A stretch of 32,221 nt of DNA from Methanospirillum lacunae (GTDB lineage Archaea > Halobacteriota > Methanomicrobia > Methanomicrobiales > Methanospirillaceae). Numbering within the stretch: position 1 is the first letter of the stretch; every line of letters begins with the position of its first letter. The notes below the pieces were generated by a model. That model did no database searches. It was not told where the DNA came from and was given only the letters and a program-made list of their open reading frames with translations. Below, one piece after another: positions 16,683 to 25,052 of the stretch. The translations under genes were made by a program, and so were the position numbers. The DNA lies in contig NZ_QGMY01000021.1 in assembly GCF_003173355.1 (NCBI RefSeq), positions 1-32,221 on the forward strand, given 5' to 3'.

Positions 16683-18002
16683 CTAGTTAGCCTTGAGCTC
16701 CTTGACCCGATCCAGAACTGCAGAGAGGAATTGATAATCACTCATCATACCTTCTGGAGGTTCTACAACTTTACGTGCTTCAATTGGGACGTTATCCATA
16801 CGATAGCAGTTGCCACCGACCTCAACACCAACAAAGGCTACCGGGACGTGAACATCACAGATCTCGGTAGTTGGGGTGATATGCGGGTCGATTGCAACAG
16901 ATGGGAGTCTGGCAATCTCCTTGACACATCTCATCGGGAAGTGTGCTCCCGGGTCACTGCCTAGAACAAATACTGCATCGGCCTCCTGGCGTTTGAGTAC
17001 CTCAATGGCACCTGTCTCACCCGGATTGTATCTGGCAAAGCCACGAGAGAGATCTACTGCGTAGGGAAATCCGAATTGCCAGCCAAGTACCTGACCGGAT
17101 CCGGTAACGTTGAAGTGACCACGCATTGCAACGATCGAGAATTTGGTGTAATCGTTGAGATCCTTGGTCAGACAGATAGCTGCATCGATGTTGTGGTCTT
17201 TTCCAAGCGACTGGGTAACACCCATTCCGAAGAAGATGACTCCGAACCTACCTGACTTGAGAATTTCTGCAGCCTCATATACGGTCTCTTTTGGAACACC
17301 GGCTATGACATCTCCAACAAGAGGTTCTCCACGGATTGCAGCCCGAAGAGCCTGGAGGAGTTCATAGTCATATCCCTGTTCAACCTGAAGATGAACATCA
17401 GCAAGGGTAGATGTATCGGTTGGGCGGGGATCGACGACGATAATCTTCCTCTGTTTTGCTCCCTTTCCGGTGAAATACCCACGTGGGAAGATGGAATAAC
17501 GGGACATGTGGCGTGGGTGGGCGTGTGCAGGGTTACATCCCCAGAAAATAATCCGATCTGCACGGTTTTTGACTTCTCCGAGTGTACAGCTCGGGATACC
17601 CACGTTCTGAACTGCAATCAGAGTGGTTCCGTGACAGACTGCTGCAGTGTTATCAACAATTCCACCACAGAGTTCTGCAATTTCGTGGCCTACACTGTCT
17701 GCTTCGCATGATGTTGATGACCAGCCGTACATAAGGGGCTTTTTGGCCTTTGCAAGAATTGTAGCAGTGTGTTCGATCGCTTCTTCGTACGTGATCTCTT
17801 TGAAGGATCCGTCTTCCTGCATCTTACGTGGTCTGGTAACCCGGTGTGAATGATCTGAGGAGTGAACGAATTTCTCGGCTCCTATTGCACAGGCGTTATC
17901 TACGCCCAGGATCTTCTTTCCGTCGTCATCTGTTGTGACAATAAGGTCATCACAGAGCGTACCACAGAACGGGCAGACTACATCAGTGATCGTTTTAGAC
18001 AT
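16683..18002 (-). CDS. fwdB: Formylmethanofuran dehydrogenase subunit B, Cys form
   Basis: 439 residues, the tungsto/molybdopterin subunit that reduces CO2 to formate. The N-terminal [4Fe-4S] ligands are Cys10, Cys13, Cys17 and Cys38 (CPFCGTLC ... NACAIG). Cys123 in AAVCHGTT is the metal ligand; some methanogens have selenocysteine at this place. GCNPAHAHPRHMSRYSIFPR is a family stretch. The subunit is shorter than FdhA because the dinucleotide-binding domain is the separate subunit D encoded just upstream. Its ATG overlaps the fwdD stop codon (TGATG), so the pair is translationally coupled. Mo or W preference cannot be read. Confidence 0.96.
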   Translation of the reverse strand: MSKTITDVVCPFCGTLCDDLIVTTDDDGKKILGVDNACAIGAEKFVHSSDHSHRVTRPRKMQEDGSFKEITYEEAIEHTATILAKAKKPLMYGWSSTSCEADSVGHEIAELCGGIVDNTAAVCHGTTLIAVQNVGIPSCTLGEVKNRADRIIFWGCNPAHAHPRHMSRYSIFPRGYFTGKGAKQRKIIVVDPRPTDTSTLADVHLQVEQGYDYELLQALRAAIRGEPLVGDVIAGVPKETVYEAAEILKSGRFGVIFFGMGVTQSLGKDHNIDAAICLTKDLNDYTKFSIVAMRGHFNVTGSGQVLGWQFGFPYAVDLSRGFARYNPGETGAIEVLKRQEADAVFVLGSDPGAHFPMRCVKEIARLPSVAIDPHITPTTEICDVHVPVAFVGVEVGGNCYRMDNVPIEARKVVEPPEGMMSDYQFLSAVLDRVKELKAN

Positions 18003-18403
18003 CAGTTATCACCAAAACAGTATTCGCGAACAAGGTCAACTGAAGAGAGAACTTTTTCTTCGGGTGCTGGTTCAACAGTTACCGGTACACCTTTGAATGT
18101 CGGCATTCCGGTTGAGTAGGTCTCGGTGCTGGTAACTTTGTTAGCCCAGGGGCCCATCGGAATAAATGCTATACCCGGGTGTGGGCCTTGTGTTGCTGCT
18201 ATAGCTTTGACTACAACACTCCCGAATTCGCTTGACACTTTTACATTAGTGTTCTTCATGACGCCGAGTTTTTTAAAATCGGCTTCATCCATCTCGATGA
18301 TTCCACAGGCAAGGCGGTAGTTATTCTTCTCCTTGCCACCCTCCATCGAGACTCCCTGCTGGATGGTGCGACCTGATATCAGGTTGATCGTAATCGAGCT
18401 CAT
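18002..18403 (-). CDS. fwdD: Formylmethanofuran dehydrogenase subunit D
   Basis: 133 residues, the molydopterin dinucleotide-binding domain that completes the active site of subunit B. Recognised by the N-terminal INLISGRTIQQGVSMEGGK, the ACGIIEMDEADFKKLGV region and PGIAFIPMGPWANKV with the C-terminal TGMPTFKGVPV. The start is ATG 18403, with GAGGAA upstream; 11 extra codons up to 18436 are discounted. It is the first gene of the D-B-A-C operon. A TATA element about 135-145 bases upstream implies a leader of about 110 bases. Confidence 0.94.
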   Translation of the reverse strand: MSSITINLISGRTIQQGVSMEGGKEKNNYRLACGIIEMDEADFKKLGVMKNTNVKVSSEFGSVVVKAIAATQGPHPGIAFIPMGPWANKVTSTETYSTGMPTFKGVPVTVEPAPEEKVLSSVDLVREYCFGDN

Positions 18404-18538
18404 TGTGTTCCTCGGTTTGGTATAGACGCTCTGCATATGGTCAGTTGTAAGGGCGGATTGATCTTTTCATGCTGTGACCCGCATGACGATACCGATCCTA
18501 CTCTGACACGTAACAGTACATGAACTTCTTCTGCACTA

Positions 18539-18547
18539 GTATATAAA
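18539..18547 (-). promoter_or_regulatory. TATA box of the fmd/fwd operon
   Basis: The minus strand reads TTTATATAC within an AT-rich stretch, the best TATA box in the window. Transcription start is expected near 18515, leaving a leader of about 110 bases before fwdD, long enough for leader-based control. Confidence 0.55.
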
Positions 18548-18837
18548 TAAAAGTATTCAGTTCTGATAAAATTGTGAAAATTGGTAATGGATCATCCAAA
18601 TAATAAACCACAAATGATTATTATTAATCAAAATTGAAAAGATCTTTCTTTGATGACACTGCGCTGTCTCGCAGATTTTTCAATCCAATACCTGCATGTT
18701 GATTGTATTAAGAGTCAATTTGAGGTTCAAAAATAACCGGACAGATCGCATGCCGCACTTCTGACTATTTGTGGTGGATCATTGATCATCGGGATTTATT
18801 ATCAGAGTTATTATAAAACCGTTTTGAAATATCTGAA

Positions 18838-19010
18838 CCAGTATCAGGTTGATATGGAATGAATAGCATACAAGAATATGCAGAAATTATCTGCACTTTT
18901 CCTCGGTAGGCAGAATCTCCATGAAGCATGAACTCGGGAAAAGCCTCATGGTTCGGGTTGATTCTGCCTTATTACCTTAAACATGTGCTCGATATCAGAT
19001 CAACCGAGCA
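18838..19010 (+). ncRNA. Candidate structured RNA or hairpin array
   Basis: Four stems follow each other: CCA-g-TATC / GATATGG (18838-18857); TGCAGA / TCTGCA (18879-18895); a long one with GGTA-GGCAGAATC (18905-18917) pairing to GATTCTGCC-ttat-TACC (18960-18976) and an inner CCATGA / TCATGG (18919-18924, 18946-18951); and TGCTCG / CGAGCA (18986-19010). A TATA-like TTATTATAAAAC at 18808-18819 would start transcription near 18840, at the first stem. The stems are equally possible on the minus strand. It is far (about 500 bases) from both flanking starts. Not a tRNA; no known RNA family recognised. A small mobile repeat or protein-binding site is an alternative. Confidence 0.4.
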
Positions 19011-19448
19011 ATAACATAATGGCCCCTAGCACTATATATGTGATTTGCCATCTTGCCGATACTTTTTGAGAAAACTGGTGATATAGTAATGGACGAGTAA
19101 ATTAAAAGAATCGATTTTTTTAAAAATTTATTTTTTAAACTTAACTTTTCCTTGCGGGACTGTTTGTCCACACAATCCTGATTTTATTGATATAACAGTT
19201 GATTTGGTACACATGTTATTACAAGAGTTGTATGATAATTGGGGGTGCCGCATAATTGATGATTTCCAGATGATCAAAAAGGCAGATCCTAACTAAAACT
19301 CCTAAATTTTTTCAAAGATATACAAGATTCATATACATATGAAAGATAATCTGACATTGTCAACAGATTCAACGGCTTGAGATTTGATGCTCATCATAAA
19401 AATATTTGAACCACATTCTCAAATAATTCAGGAGTTGTGAAATTTTAC

Positions 19449-19476
19449 GGGAGGAGTTTATCTTTTATCTTCTCCC
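19449..19476 (+). promoter_or_regulatory. Leader hairpin upstream of the moeA operon
   Basis: GGGAGGAG (19449-19456) pairs with CTTCTCCC (19469-19476) over eight positions with one G-U pair and a 12-base loop. The stem ends 21 bases before the ATG at 19498. The left arm looks like a strong Shine-Dalgarno sequence but has no start codon at the right distance. It may tune translation or mRNA stability of the operon. Confidence 0.4.
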
Positions 19477-19497
19477 ATTACAGTGAAGGTGAATGAT

Positions 19498-19674
19498 ATG
19501 GATGAGAAAGAGATAGAATCGATATTTAATAAGGAAGGGATTACCACCGAACTTCCCTGTAGCAAAGCATTTGAACTATCTGAAACGTATGGAGTGACAA
19601 AGAAGGAAATTTCGGTCTATTGCAGGGATCATTCAATTAAGATTCGTGGCTGCCAACTAGGCTGTTTCCCATGA
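19498..19674 (+). CDS. Small protein with C-terminal CQLGCF motif, first gene of moeA operon
   Basis: 58 residues; family not recognised by name. The body reads like a small helix-turn-helix (KAFELSETYGVTKKEISVYC followed by RDHSIKIRGCQLGCF). The protein has cysteines in CSKAF, VYCRD and the GCQLGCF end. The cysteines could bind metal. The start is ATG 19498, with AAGGTGA at 19486-19492; an upstream GTG at 19483 is in frame but precedes that site. Its stop overlaps the moeA start (ATGA), so it is coupled to moeA. A regulator or assembly factor for molybdopterin enzymes is possible from context, not shown. Confidence 0.7.
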   Translation: MDEKEIESIFNKEGITTELPCSKAFELSETYGVTKKEISVYCRDHSIKIRGCQLGCFP

Positions 19675-20873
19675 CCCGTTTTTTATCAGTGATTTCAGTA
19701 GGAGAAGCAAAAAAGGTTATAAAAGGGATCTCTCCTCCTCCGCATGAAGAGATTATCCCCTTATCTAAAGCCGGTAGGCGAGTGCTTTTCAGTGACATCA
19801 AATCTGATGTTGAGATTCCCGGATTTGATCGTTCAACAGTTGATGGATATGCCGTTTTCGCATCTGATACGACTGGGGCCAGTGAATCGATTCCATCAAT
19901 GCTCACGTTATCCGGCAGAATTGCAATGGGTGAAGACAGGAGTATAGACCTTAACCGTGGTTCCTGCATGTATATTCCTACTGGCGGTGTCCTTCCAAAA
20001 GGGGCAGATGCAGTAGTCATGATCGAATATTGTGAGGAATTAGGAGATCAGATACTGATACACAGACCGGTGGCAGTTGGGGAAAACAAAATATCCAAAG
20101 GTGAGGATTTCGGATCAGATCGCCCTGCAGTAAAAGCAGGAACGGTTATCTCATCACGGGTTTTAGGGGTGCTTGCTGCTTGTGGGTGGAAGGATGTACC
20201 AGTCTCAACCCGCCCACGAATAGGTATTATTTCAACAGGAAATGAGTTGGTCCCAGTTGACAAAAAACCTACAGGTGGGGAGATCCGTGATGTTAATACA
20301 TGGCTTTGTAGTGGTTTCGTATCAGAAGAAGGCTGTATTCCGGTAGTGTATGGAATTATCTCTGATGATCATAATTCATTAAATAAGGCACTTGATGAGG
20401 CTCTGACTTCATGTGATGCAGTGCTGATATCAGGGGGAAGTTCGAAAGGGGAGCGTGATATGTGTGCGGAAATCATTGCTTCCAAAGGAGAAGTATTGGT
20501 TCACGGAATAGCCATTTCACCGGGAAAACCAACAATAATAGGGACTGCTATGGGAAAACCCATAATCGGACTACCAGGTCACCCGGCATCAGCATATATT
20601 ATTCTCCTTGTTCTTGTACGCGAACTACTTAAAGGGATGACCGGAATTGCATTATCTCAAAAATGTGTCCATGTTCCATTAATGATCCCGATTAAATCTG
20701 TTCAGGGGAGAGAGGATTACATAAGGGGGATTTTTGATGGGAGATATATTCTGCCATTATTGGGAAAATCAGGACTTACAAATACTCTTCTTCAGAGCGA
20801 TGGAGTCATCAGAATTCCCGGACCTGTAGAAGGATATGAAGCAGGCGAGATTGTTGAGGTTATTACATGGTAA
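19671..20873 (+). CDS. moeA: Molybdopterin molybdenumtransferase MoeA
   Basis: 400 residues, the usual MoeA length. It inserts molybdate or tungstate into adenylylated molybdopterin. Motifs in order: IPGFDRSTVDGYAVFASDT (active-site region), YIPTGGVLPKGADAVVMIEY, GIISTGNELVPVDKKPTGGE with IRDVN, LISGGSSKGERD, and KPIIGLPGHPASA. The C-terminal domain IV ends in EGYEAGEIVEV. The ATG overlaps the preceding stop, and its own stop overlaps the next start (ATGGTAA), so three genes form one coupled operon. Archaea often carry two MoeA proteins; a split between Mo and W is a common proposal. Confidence 0.95.
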   Translation: MTRFLSVISVGEAKKVIKGISPPPHEEIIPLSKAGRRVLFSDIKSDVEIPGFDRSTVDGYAVFASDTTGASESIPSMLTLSGRIAMGEDRSIDLNRGSCMYIPTGGVLPKGADAVVMIEYCEELGDQILIHRPVAVGENKISKGEDFGSDRPAVKAGTVISSRVLGVLAACGWKDVPVSTRPRIGIISTGNELVPVDKKPTGGEIRDVNTWLCSGFVSEEGCIPVVYGIISDDHNSLNKALDEALTSCDAVLISGGSSKGERDMCAEIIASKGEVLVHGIAISPGKPTIIGTAMGKPIIGLPGHPASAYIILLVLVRELLKGMTGIALSQKCVHVPLMIPIKSVQGREDYIRGIFDGRYILPLLGKSGLTNTLLQSDGVIRIPGPVEGYEAGEIVEVITW

Positions 20874-22744
20874 AAGATAAAGAGGGAGCAACCCGGTATC
20901 TCACCCTCACATCACTAGATCAGGCATTAAAAATTCTCCATGACCGATTTGCATGCATACCCCGCACTGTAAAAATTCCGGTTCAGAACTCTTCAGGAAA
21001 AATAACATCAGAGGCCGTTTTTTCGCCGTTATCAGTCCCCGCTGCTCATCTGTCTGCAATGGATGGAATTGCAGTACGAAGTTGCGACACAGGAGAAGCT
21101 ACAGATCAAAAACCGGTTCTGCTTACTCATTTTGCACGGGTCAATACGGGAAATGTTATTCCAGACGGTTATGACGCCGTCGTCATGATTGAGGATGTAA
21201 TTGAACAGGATGGATCATTTCTGATACATTCTGCTGCTCACCCATGGCAACATATCAGGCCTATTGGTGAAGATATTGCAGAAACAGAGATGATCATTCC
21301 TCTCCTCACCCAGATTCGACCAGTAGATATCAGCGCCATGATCAGTTATGGTATTACTGAAGTCCCGGTTCTGGATCTCAACGTTGCACTGATTCCAACA
21401 GGAAGTGAGATCGTCCCTGTTGGAACAAAACCACTTCCAGGTCAGGTAATCGAGAGTAATATGTACATGGCAGCGGCTATGCTGTCAAAATCTGGAGTTT
21501 CCATAACACATTATCCAATCGTTCAGGATGATGTCAACAAAATAACGACTACAGTAAACGAAGCCATCCAAAACCATGATATTGTTATCATATCTGCAGG
21601 ATCATCCAAAGGAACCAAGGATTATACGGCCCAGGTTATTGAAACCCTGGGAGAGGTGATTATTCACGGTGTTGCAATTAAACCTGCAAAGCCGGTTATC
21701 ATGGGAGAAATTGCAGAGAAACCGGTTATTGGTATGCCAGGATACCCGATTGCCTGCCATACCATTCTTCGTGAAATCATACAGCCTCTCCTGAGTTGGT
21801 ATGGATTTGTCACACCAGAACAAAACACCGTCCCGGTCAGGCTGACAAGTACATTACAATCTTCAATCGGGACTGATGAATTTGTTCTGGCAACTGTTGG
21901 AAAAATAAAAGAAGAATGGGTTGCTTCCCCTCTTTCTCGCGGTGCAGGAGTCCAGATGAGCATGGTCAGGGCCAATGCTTATTTAAAAATTCCATCTGAA
22001 CAGGAAGGAGTAGAAACAGGTGATAAGACAACTGCTTACCTGACAGTACCAACTTCAGTTGCAGAACAGGTAGTCCTCATTACCGGCAGTCACGATCCGG
22101 TCATAGATCATCTTTCCAACCTTATGCGAAAGTCAGGAATTCAGATCGCCTCTTCACATGTTGGAAGTATGGGCGGACTTTTGACATTAAAAAGGGGGTA
22201 CTGTCACCTGGCACCCATGCATCTACTTTCTGAAGATGGAGAGTACAATATTCCATATCTGCAGAAGTATTTTCCTGGTGAAGAACTGGTTCTGATATGT
22301 GTGGCTGAGCGTGTTCAGGGAATGGTTTCCAGAGAATCCCTTGGCTTTGAGGCTATTACTTCCCACCGGTTTATAAACCGTCAACGAGGTTCAGGGACAC
22401 GAATGCTTCTCGATCATCTCATGAAAGAGAAAGGTATCACATCAGATCAAATTGAGGGATACGACCAGGAAGCAACTACCCATCTCGGTGTCTGCCTTGC
22501 TGTCAGAAGTGGTGATGCCGATCTCGGGATGGCAGTTCACAGTGCTGCTCGAGCATTCTCTCTTCCCTTTGTTCCTGTCGGGGTTGAACGCTATGAACTG
22601 GTAACTACCAAAAATCTGTTTGAGAGCGATCCCCGTATCAGAGCAATTGCTGAGATCATAAAAACCCAGGAGTTCAAAGTTATACTCACCAAACTGGGTG
22701 GATACGAAACAGAAAAAACCGGAGTCATACGGTACTGTAATTAA
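20867..22744 (+). CDS. moeA: MoeA fused to a periplasmic-binding-protein-like domain
   Basis: 625 residues. Residues 1 to about 405 are a second MoeA: HLSAMDGIAVRSCDT, DGYDAVVMIEDV, ALIPTGSEIVPVGTKPLPGQ, SAGSSKGTKD and KPVIGMPGYPIA. From about 412 a domain of the PBP/LysR-substrate type follows (VVLITGSHDPVIDHLSNLM, NRQRGSGTRMLLDHLM, GVCLAVRSGDADLGMAV, PFVPVGVERYELVT), related to molybdate/tungstate-binding proteins. This MoeA-PBP architecture is known from archaea and some bacteria. It may present the oxyanion to the active site or sense it. The start overlaps the end of the first moeA. Confidence 0.95.
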   Translation: MVKDKEGATRYLTLTSLDQALKILHDRFACIPRTVKIPVQNSSGKITSEAVFSPLSVPAAHLSAMDGIAVRSCDTGEATDQKPVLLTHFARVNTGNVIPDGYDAVVMIEDVIEQDGSFLIHSAAHPWQHIRPIGEDIAETEMIIPLLTQIRPVDISAMISYGITEVPVLDLNVALIPTGSEIVPVGTKPLPGQVIESNMYMAAAMLSKSGVSITHYPIVQDDVNKITTTVNEAIQNHDIVIISAGSSKGTKDYTAQVIETLGEVIIHGVAIKPAKPVIMGEIAEKPVIGMPGYPIACHTILREIIQPLLSWYGFVTPEQNTVPVRLTSTLQSSIGTDEFVLATVGKIKEEWVASPLSRGAGVQMSMVRANAYLKIPSEQEGVETGDKTTAYLTVPTSVAEQVVLITGSHDPVIDHLSNLMRKSGIQIASSHVGSMGGLLTLKRGYCHLAPMHLLSEDGEYNIPYLQKYFPGEELVLICVAERVQGMVSRESLGFEAITSHRFINRQRGSGTRMLLDHLMKEKGITSDQIEGYDQEATTHLGVCLAVRSGDADLGMAVHSAARAFSLPFVPVGVERYELVTTKNLFESDPRIRAIAEIIKTQEFKVILTKLGGYETEKTGVIRYCN

Positions 22745-22754
22745 GAAAAACACT

Positions 22755-22810
22755 GATGGCAGAAAGTTGGTAATATATATCAGGTACCAGCAGTACTGGC
22801 CATCATTTTT
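22755..22810 (+). terminator. Terminator of the moeA operon
   Basis: GATGGC (22755-22760) pairs with GCCATC (22799-22804), with an inner CCAG / CTGG stem (22787-22799). T5 follows at 22806-22810. It lies just after the second moeA stop and before fdhA of set 2. Confidence 0.5.
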
Positions 22811-22979
22811 ATATTAACCAAACAGATTGCAATAGTATAAAGAAATCAATCATTTCATGGATCACTTCTCTTTGTGCCCAGGCAGATACCGGACCAGAGA
22901 TATTTAATGCACTTTTCTCACGCTATCTCCCTGAAAATTTACTACCCTTATCCCCCCAATTATTACAGAGTTATTATCG

Positions 22980-25052
22980 ATGACATTTACTCAGATCACT
23001 ACCACGTGCCCGTATTGCAGTACCGGCTGTTCTTTAAACCTCATGGTAGAGAATGGGAAAGTTATCGGAACTGCCCCGTACTATCGTTCACCGGTTAACG
23101 AGGGGCGTCTTTGTCAGAAGGGAACGTACTGTCATCAATTTATTTCCAACCCTGACCGGTTAAAAAAACCTCTCTTAAGAAAGGGAGATATTTTTTATGA
23201 GACTGATTGGGATGCCGCGTTGGATTTTATTGCTAAAAAATTGTCATCATATAAACCTGATGAACTGGCGTTACTCACATCTGCCCGTTGTTCTAATGAA
23301 GACAATTATCTCGCGATGAAATTTGCCAGGGGTGTTTTAAAAACCCGGCATATCGATCACTGTGCTCGTCTCTGTCATTCTGCCACGATGGTCGGTCTCT
23401 TCCTTGCATTCGGATGCAACGCCATGACCAACTCAATTCCAGACATCAGTGAATCTGATTGTATTCTCTGTCTGGGAAGTAATACTCTTGAGCAACACCC
23501 ACTTGTTGGAAGACAGATCATCAAAGCCCGTTCACGAGGAGCCCATGTAATTACTGCAGACCCTCGATTCACCCCGACTGCCGTACAGTCTGATCTGTTT
23601 ATCCAATTTTATAGTGGCTCTGATGTTCTCCTCCTCAATAGTATCATGGGGGAGATCATCAGGAACAATTGGCATGATGAATCGTTCATAACTGAACGAA
23701 CAAGTCACTTTGAAGCAGTAAAAAAAGTCGTCCTGCAGAGAAGATATAATCCCGAAATTGCAGGGGATCTTTGTGGTGTATCTCCTGATCTGATTAGAAA
23801 AACAGCTGAATGGATTGGTAAGGCAGATAAGTGTACCATCTTATATGCGATGGGTATTACTCAGCAGACAACCGGTATTGATAATGTAAAATCTATTGCC
23901 AACCTGATGATGCTCACCGGAAATATCGGTCGTCCGGGAACCGGGGTCAATGCACTTCGTGGTCAGAATAATGTGCAGGGAGCGTGTGATGTTGGATGTC
24001 TTCCGAATTTATTTCCAGGATACAAACCGGTTACTGACGGGACTGCACATAGGAAACTTTCAAAATTATGGGGATTTCCTGACGGGATCTGTGAGCCTCA
24101 TGAAGGATACGATATCAATATCATGTTTGAACATCTTCGTTCAGCATCTCCCGATATCAAGGCCATGTATCTTATCGGAGAAAATCCGGTTGTCTCTGAA
24201 CCGAACCCTGCAATAATAATTGATGGATTAAAAAAATTAGACTTCCTTGTCGTTCAGGATATTTTCTTCACAGAAACCTGTCAATATGCTGATGTTGTTC
24301 TTCCAGCAGCCTGTTTTGCAGAGAAGGATGGAACACAGACAAATACCGAACGCAGGGTTCAACGGATCAGAAAAGCGGTTGATCCTCCTGGTGAGTCAAA
24401 ATCTGATTATGAGATTATTACCGCCCTGGCCAGTAAAATGGGGTATGGTGAACAGTTCAAGTACACCAGTGTTAAAGATATCTTTGAGGAGATGTGCTCT
24501 GTTATTCCCCAATACCAGGGGATGACCTGGGATAAGATTGACAAACCTGGCGGTGTATGCTGGCCGTGTGAAGAGCTTGATCAACCAGGAACTCCGATTT
24601 TATATTCAGAGCACTTTGCACACCCTGATGGAAAAGGTGTATTCTATCCTGTGGAATGGAAAGAACCTTCAGATCTTCCAGATAAAAATTTCCCGTTCAG
24701 ACTTACCACGGGAAGACTCATCTGGCATATGCAATCAGGAACCATGACCCGGAGATGCAAAAATCTGAATGATGAAGTTCATGAAGGATATTTAGAGATA
24801 AATCCAGAAGATGCCAAAAGACTAAAAATCCGAAATGAGGACCTCATTACAGTATCATTCAGAAAGGGTTCTCTGGTTTGTAAAGCACGGGTAATTCAGG
24901 ATATTAAAGTTGGGACTGCATTTATCCCTCTTCATTTTATCGAGAGGGTAACAGCAAACCTGGCCTTGAACTCCTCTGAACCGTTACCATATATCTCAGA
25001 ATACAAAGTGGCAGCAATCTCTATCAAAAAGTTCCAGGTAGAAAAGAGATGA
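22980..25052 (+). CDS. fdhA: Formate dehydrogenase alpha subunit, second copy, Cys form
   Basis: 690 residues, close paralogue of FdhA at 11528, collinear over the whole length. Cluster ligands Cys10, Cys13, Cys17, Cys45 (CPYCSTGC ... LCQKG) and the metal ligand Cys132 (DHCARLCHSA) are kept. GQNNVQGACDVG and TTGRLIWHMQSGTMTRRCK are present. Differences from set 1 are Ser for Gly in the first cluster motif, extra cysteines (ARCSN, ILCLG), and a much more AT-rich codon use, suggesting lower or conditional expression. The ATG at 22980 has only a weak AGAG upstream. A TATA-like GAGATATTTAA lies near 22897. Direct electron partner is FdhB encoded next. Confidence 0.95.
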   Translation: MTFTQITTTCPYCSTGCSLNLMVENGKVIGTAPYYRSPVNEGRLCQKGTYCHQFISNPDRLKKPLLRKGDIFYETDWDAALDFIAKKLSSYKPDELALLTSARCSNEDNYLAMKFARGVLKTRHIDHCARLCHSATMVGLFLAFGCNAMTNSIPDISESDCILCLGSNTLEQHPLVGRQIIKARSRGAHVITADPRFTPTAVQSDLFIQFYSGSDVLLLNSIMGEIIRNNWHDESFITERTSHFEAVKKVVLQRRYNPEIAGDLCGVSPDLIRKTAEWIGKADKCTILYAMGITQQTTGIDNVKSIANLMMLTGNIGRPGTGVNALRGQNNVQGACDVGCLPNLFPGYKPVTDGTAHRKLSKLWGFPDGICEPHEGYDINIMFEHLRSASPDIKAMYLIGENPVVSEPNPAIIIDGLKKLDFLVVQDIFFTETCQYADVVLPAACFAEKDGTQTNTERRVQRIRKAVDPPGESKSDYEIITALASKMGYGEQFKYTSVKDIFEEMCSVIPQYQGMTWDKIDKPGGVCWPCEELDQPGTPILYSEHFAHPDGKGVFYPVEWKEPSDLPDKNFPFRLTTGRLIWHMQSGTMTRRCKNLNDEVHEGYLEINPEDAKRLKIRNEDLITVSFRKGSLVCKARVIQDIKVGTAFIPLHFIERVTANLALNSSEPLPYISEYKVAAISIKKFQVEKR

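Larger units (their letters stand above)
18404..19497. other. Long divergent intergenic region with clustered hairpins
   Basis: 1.1 kb between the leftward fmd operon and the rightward moeA operon. Near the left end lies the fmd promoter and leader. The middle (18838-19010) carries a TATA-like element followed by four hairpins, annotated separately. From 19032 a TATA-like ACTATATATGTG and T-rich tracts (19116-19136) follow. A 27-codon frame at 19214-19297 lacks a good ribosome binding site. The right end has the leader hairpin of the moeA operon. No full-length protein gene is seen. Confidence 0.5.

Noticed and set aside
18905-18976. tRNA-like or known Moco riboswitch reading of the long hairpin
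   Set aside because: There is a GGTTCG word, but no T-stem, anticodon arm or correct arm spacing. The stem order does not match what I know of the Moco RNA motif, which I do not know from archaea.
19214-19297. 27-codon frame in the fmd-moeA intergenic region
   Set aside because: Too short, with no convincing Shine-Dalgarno sequence.
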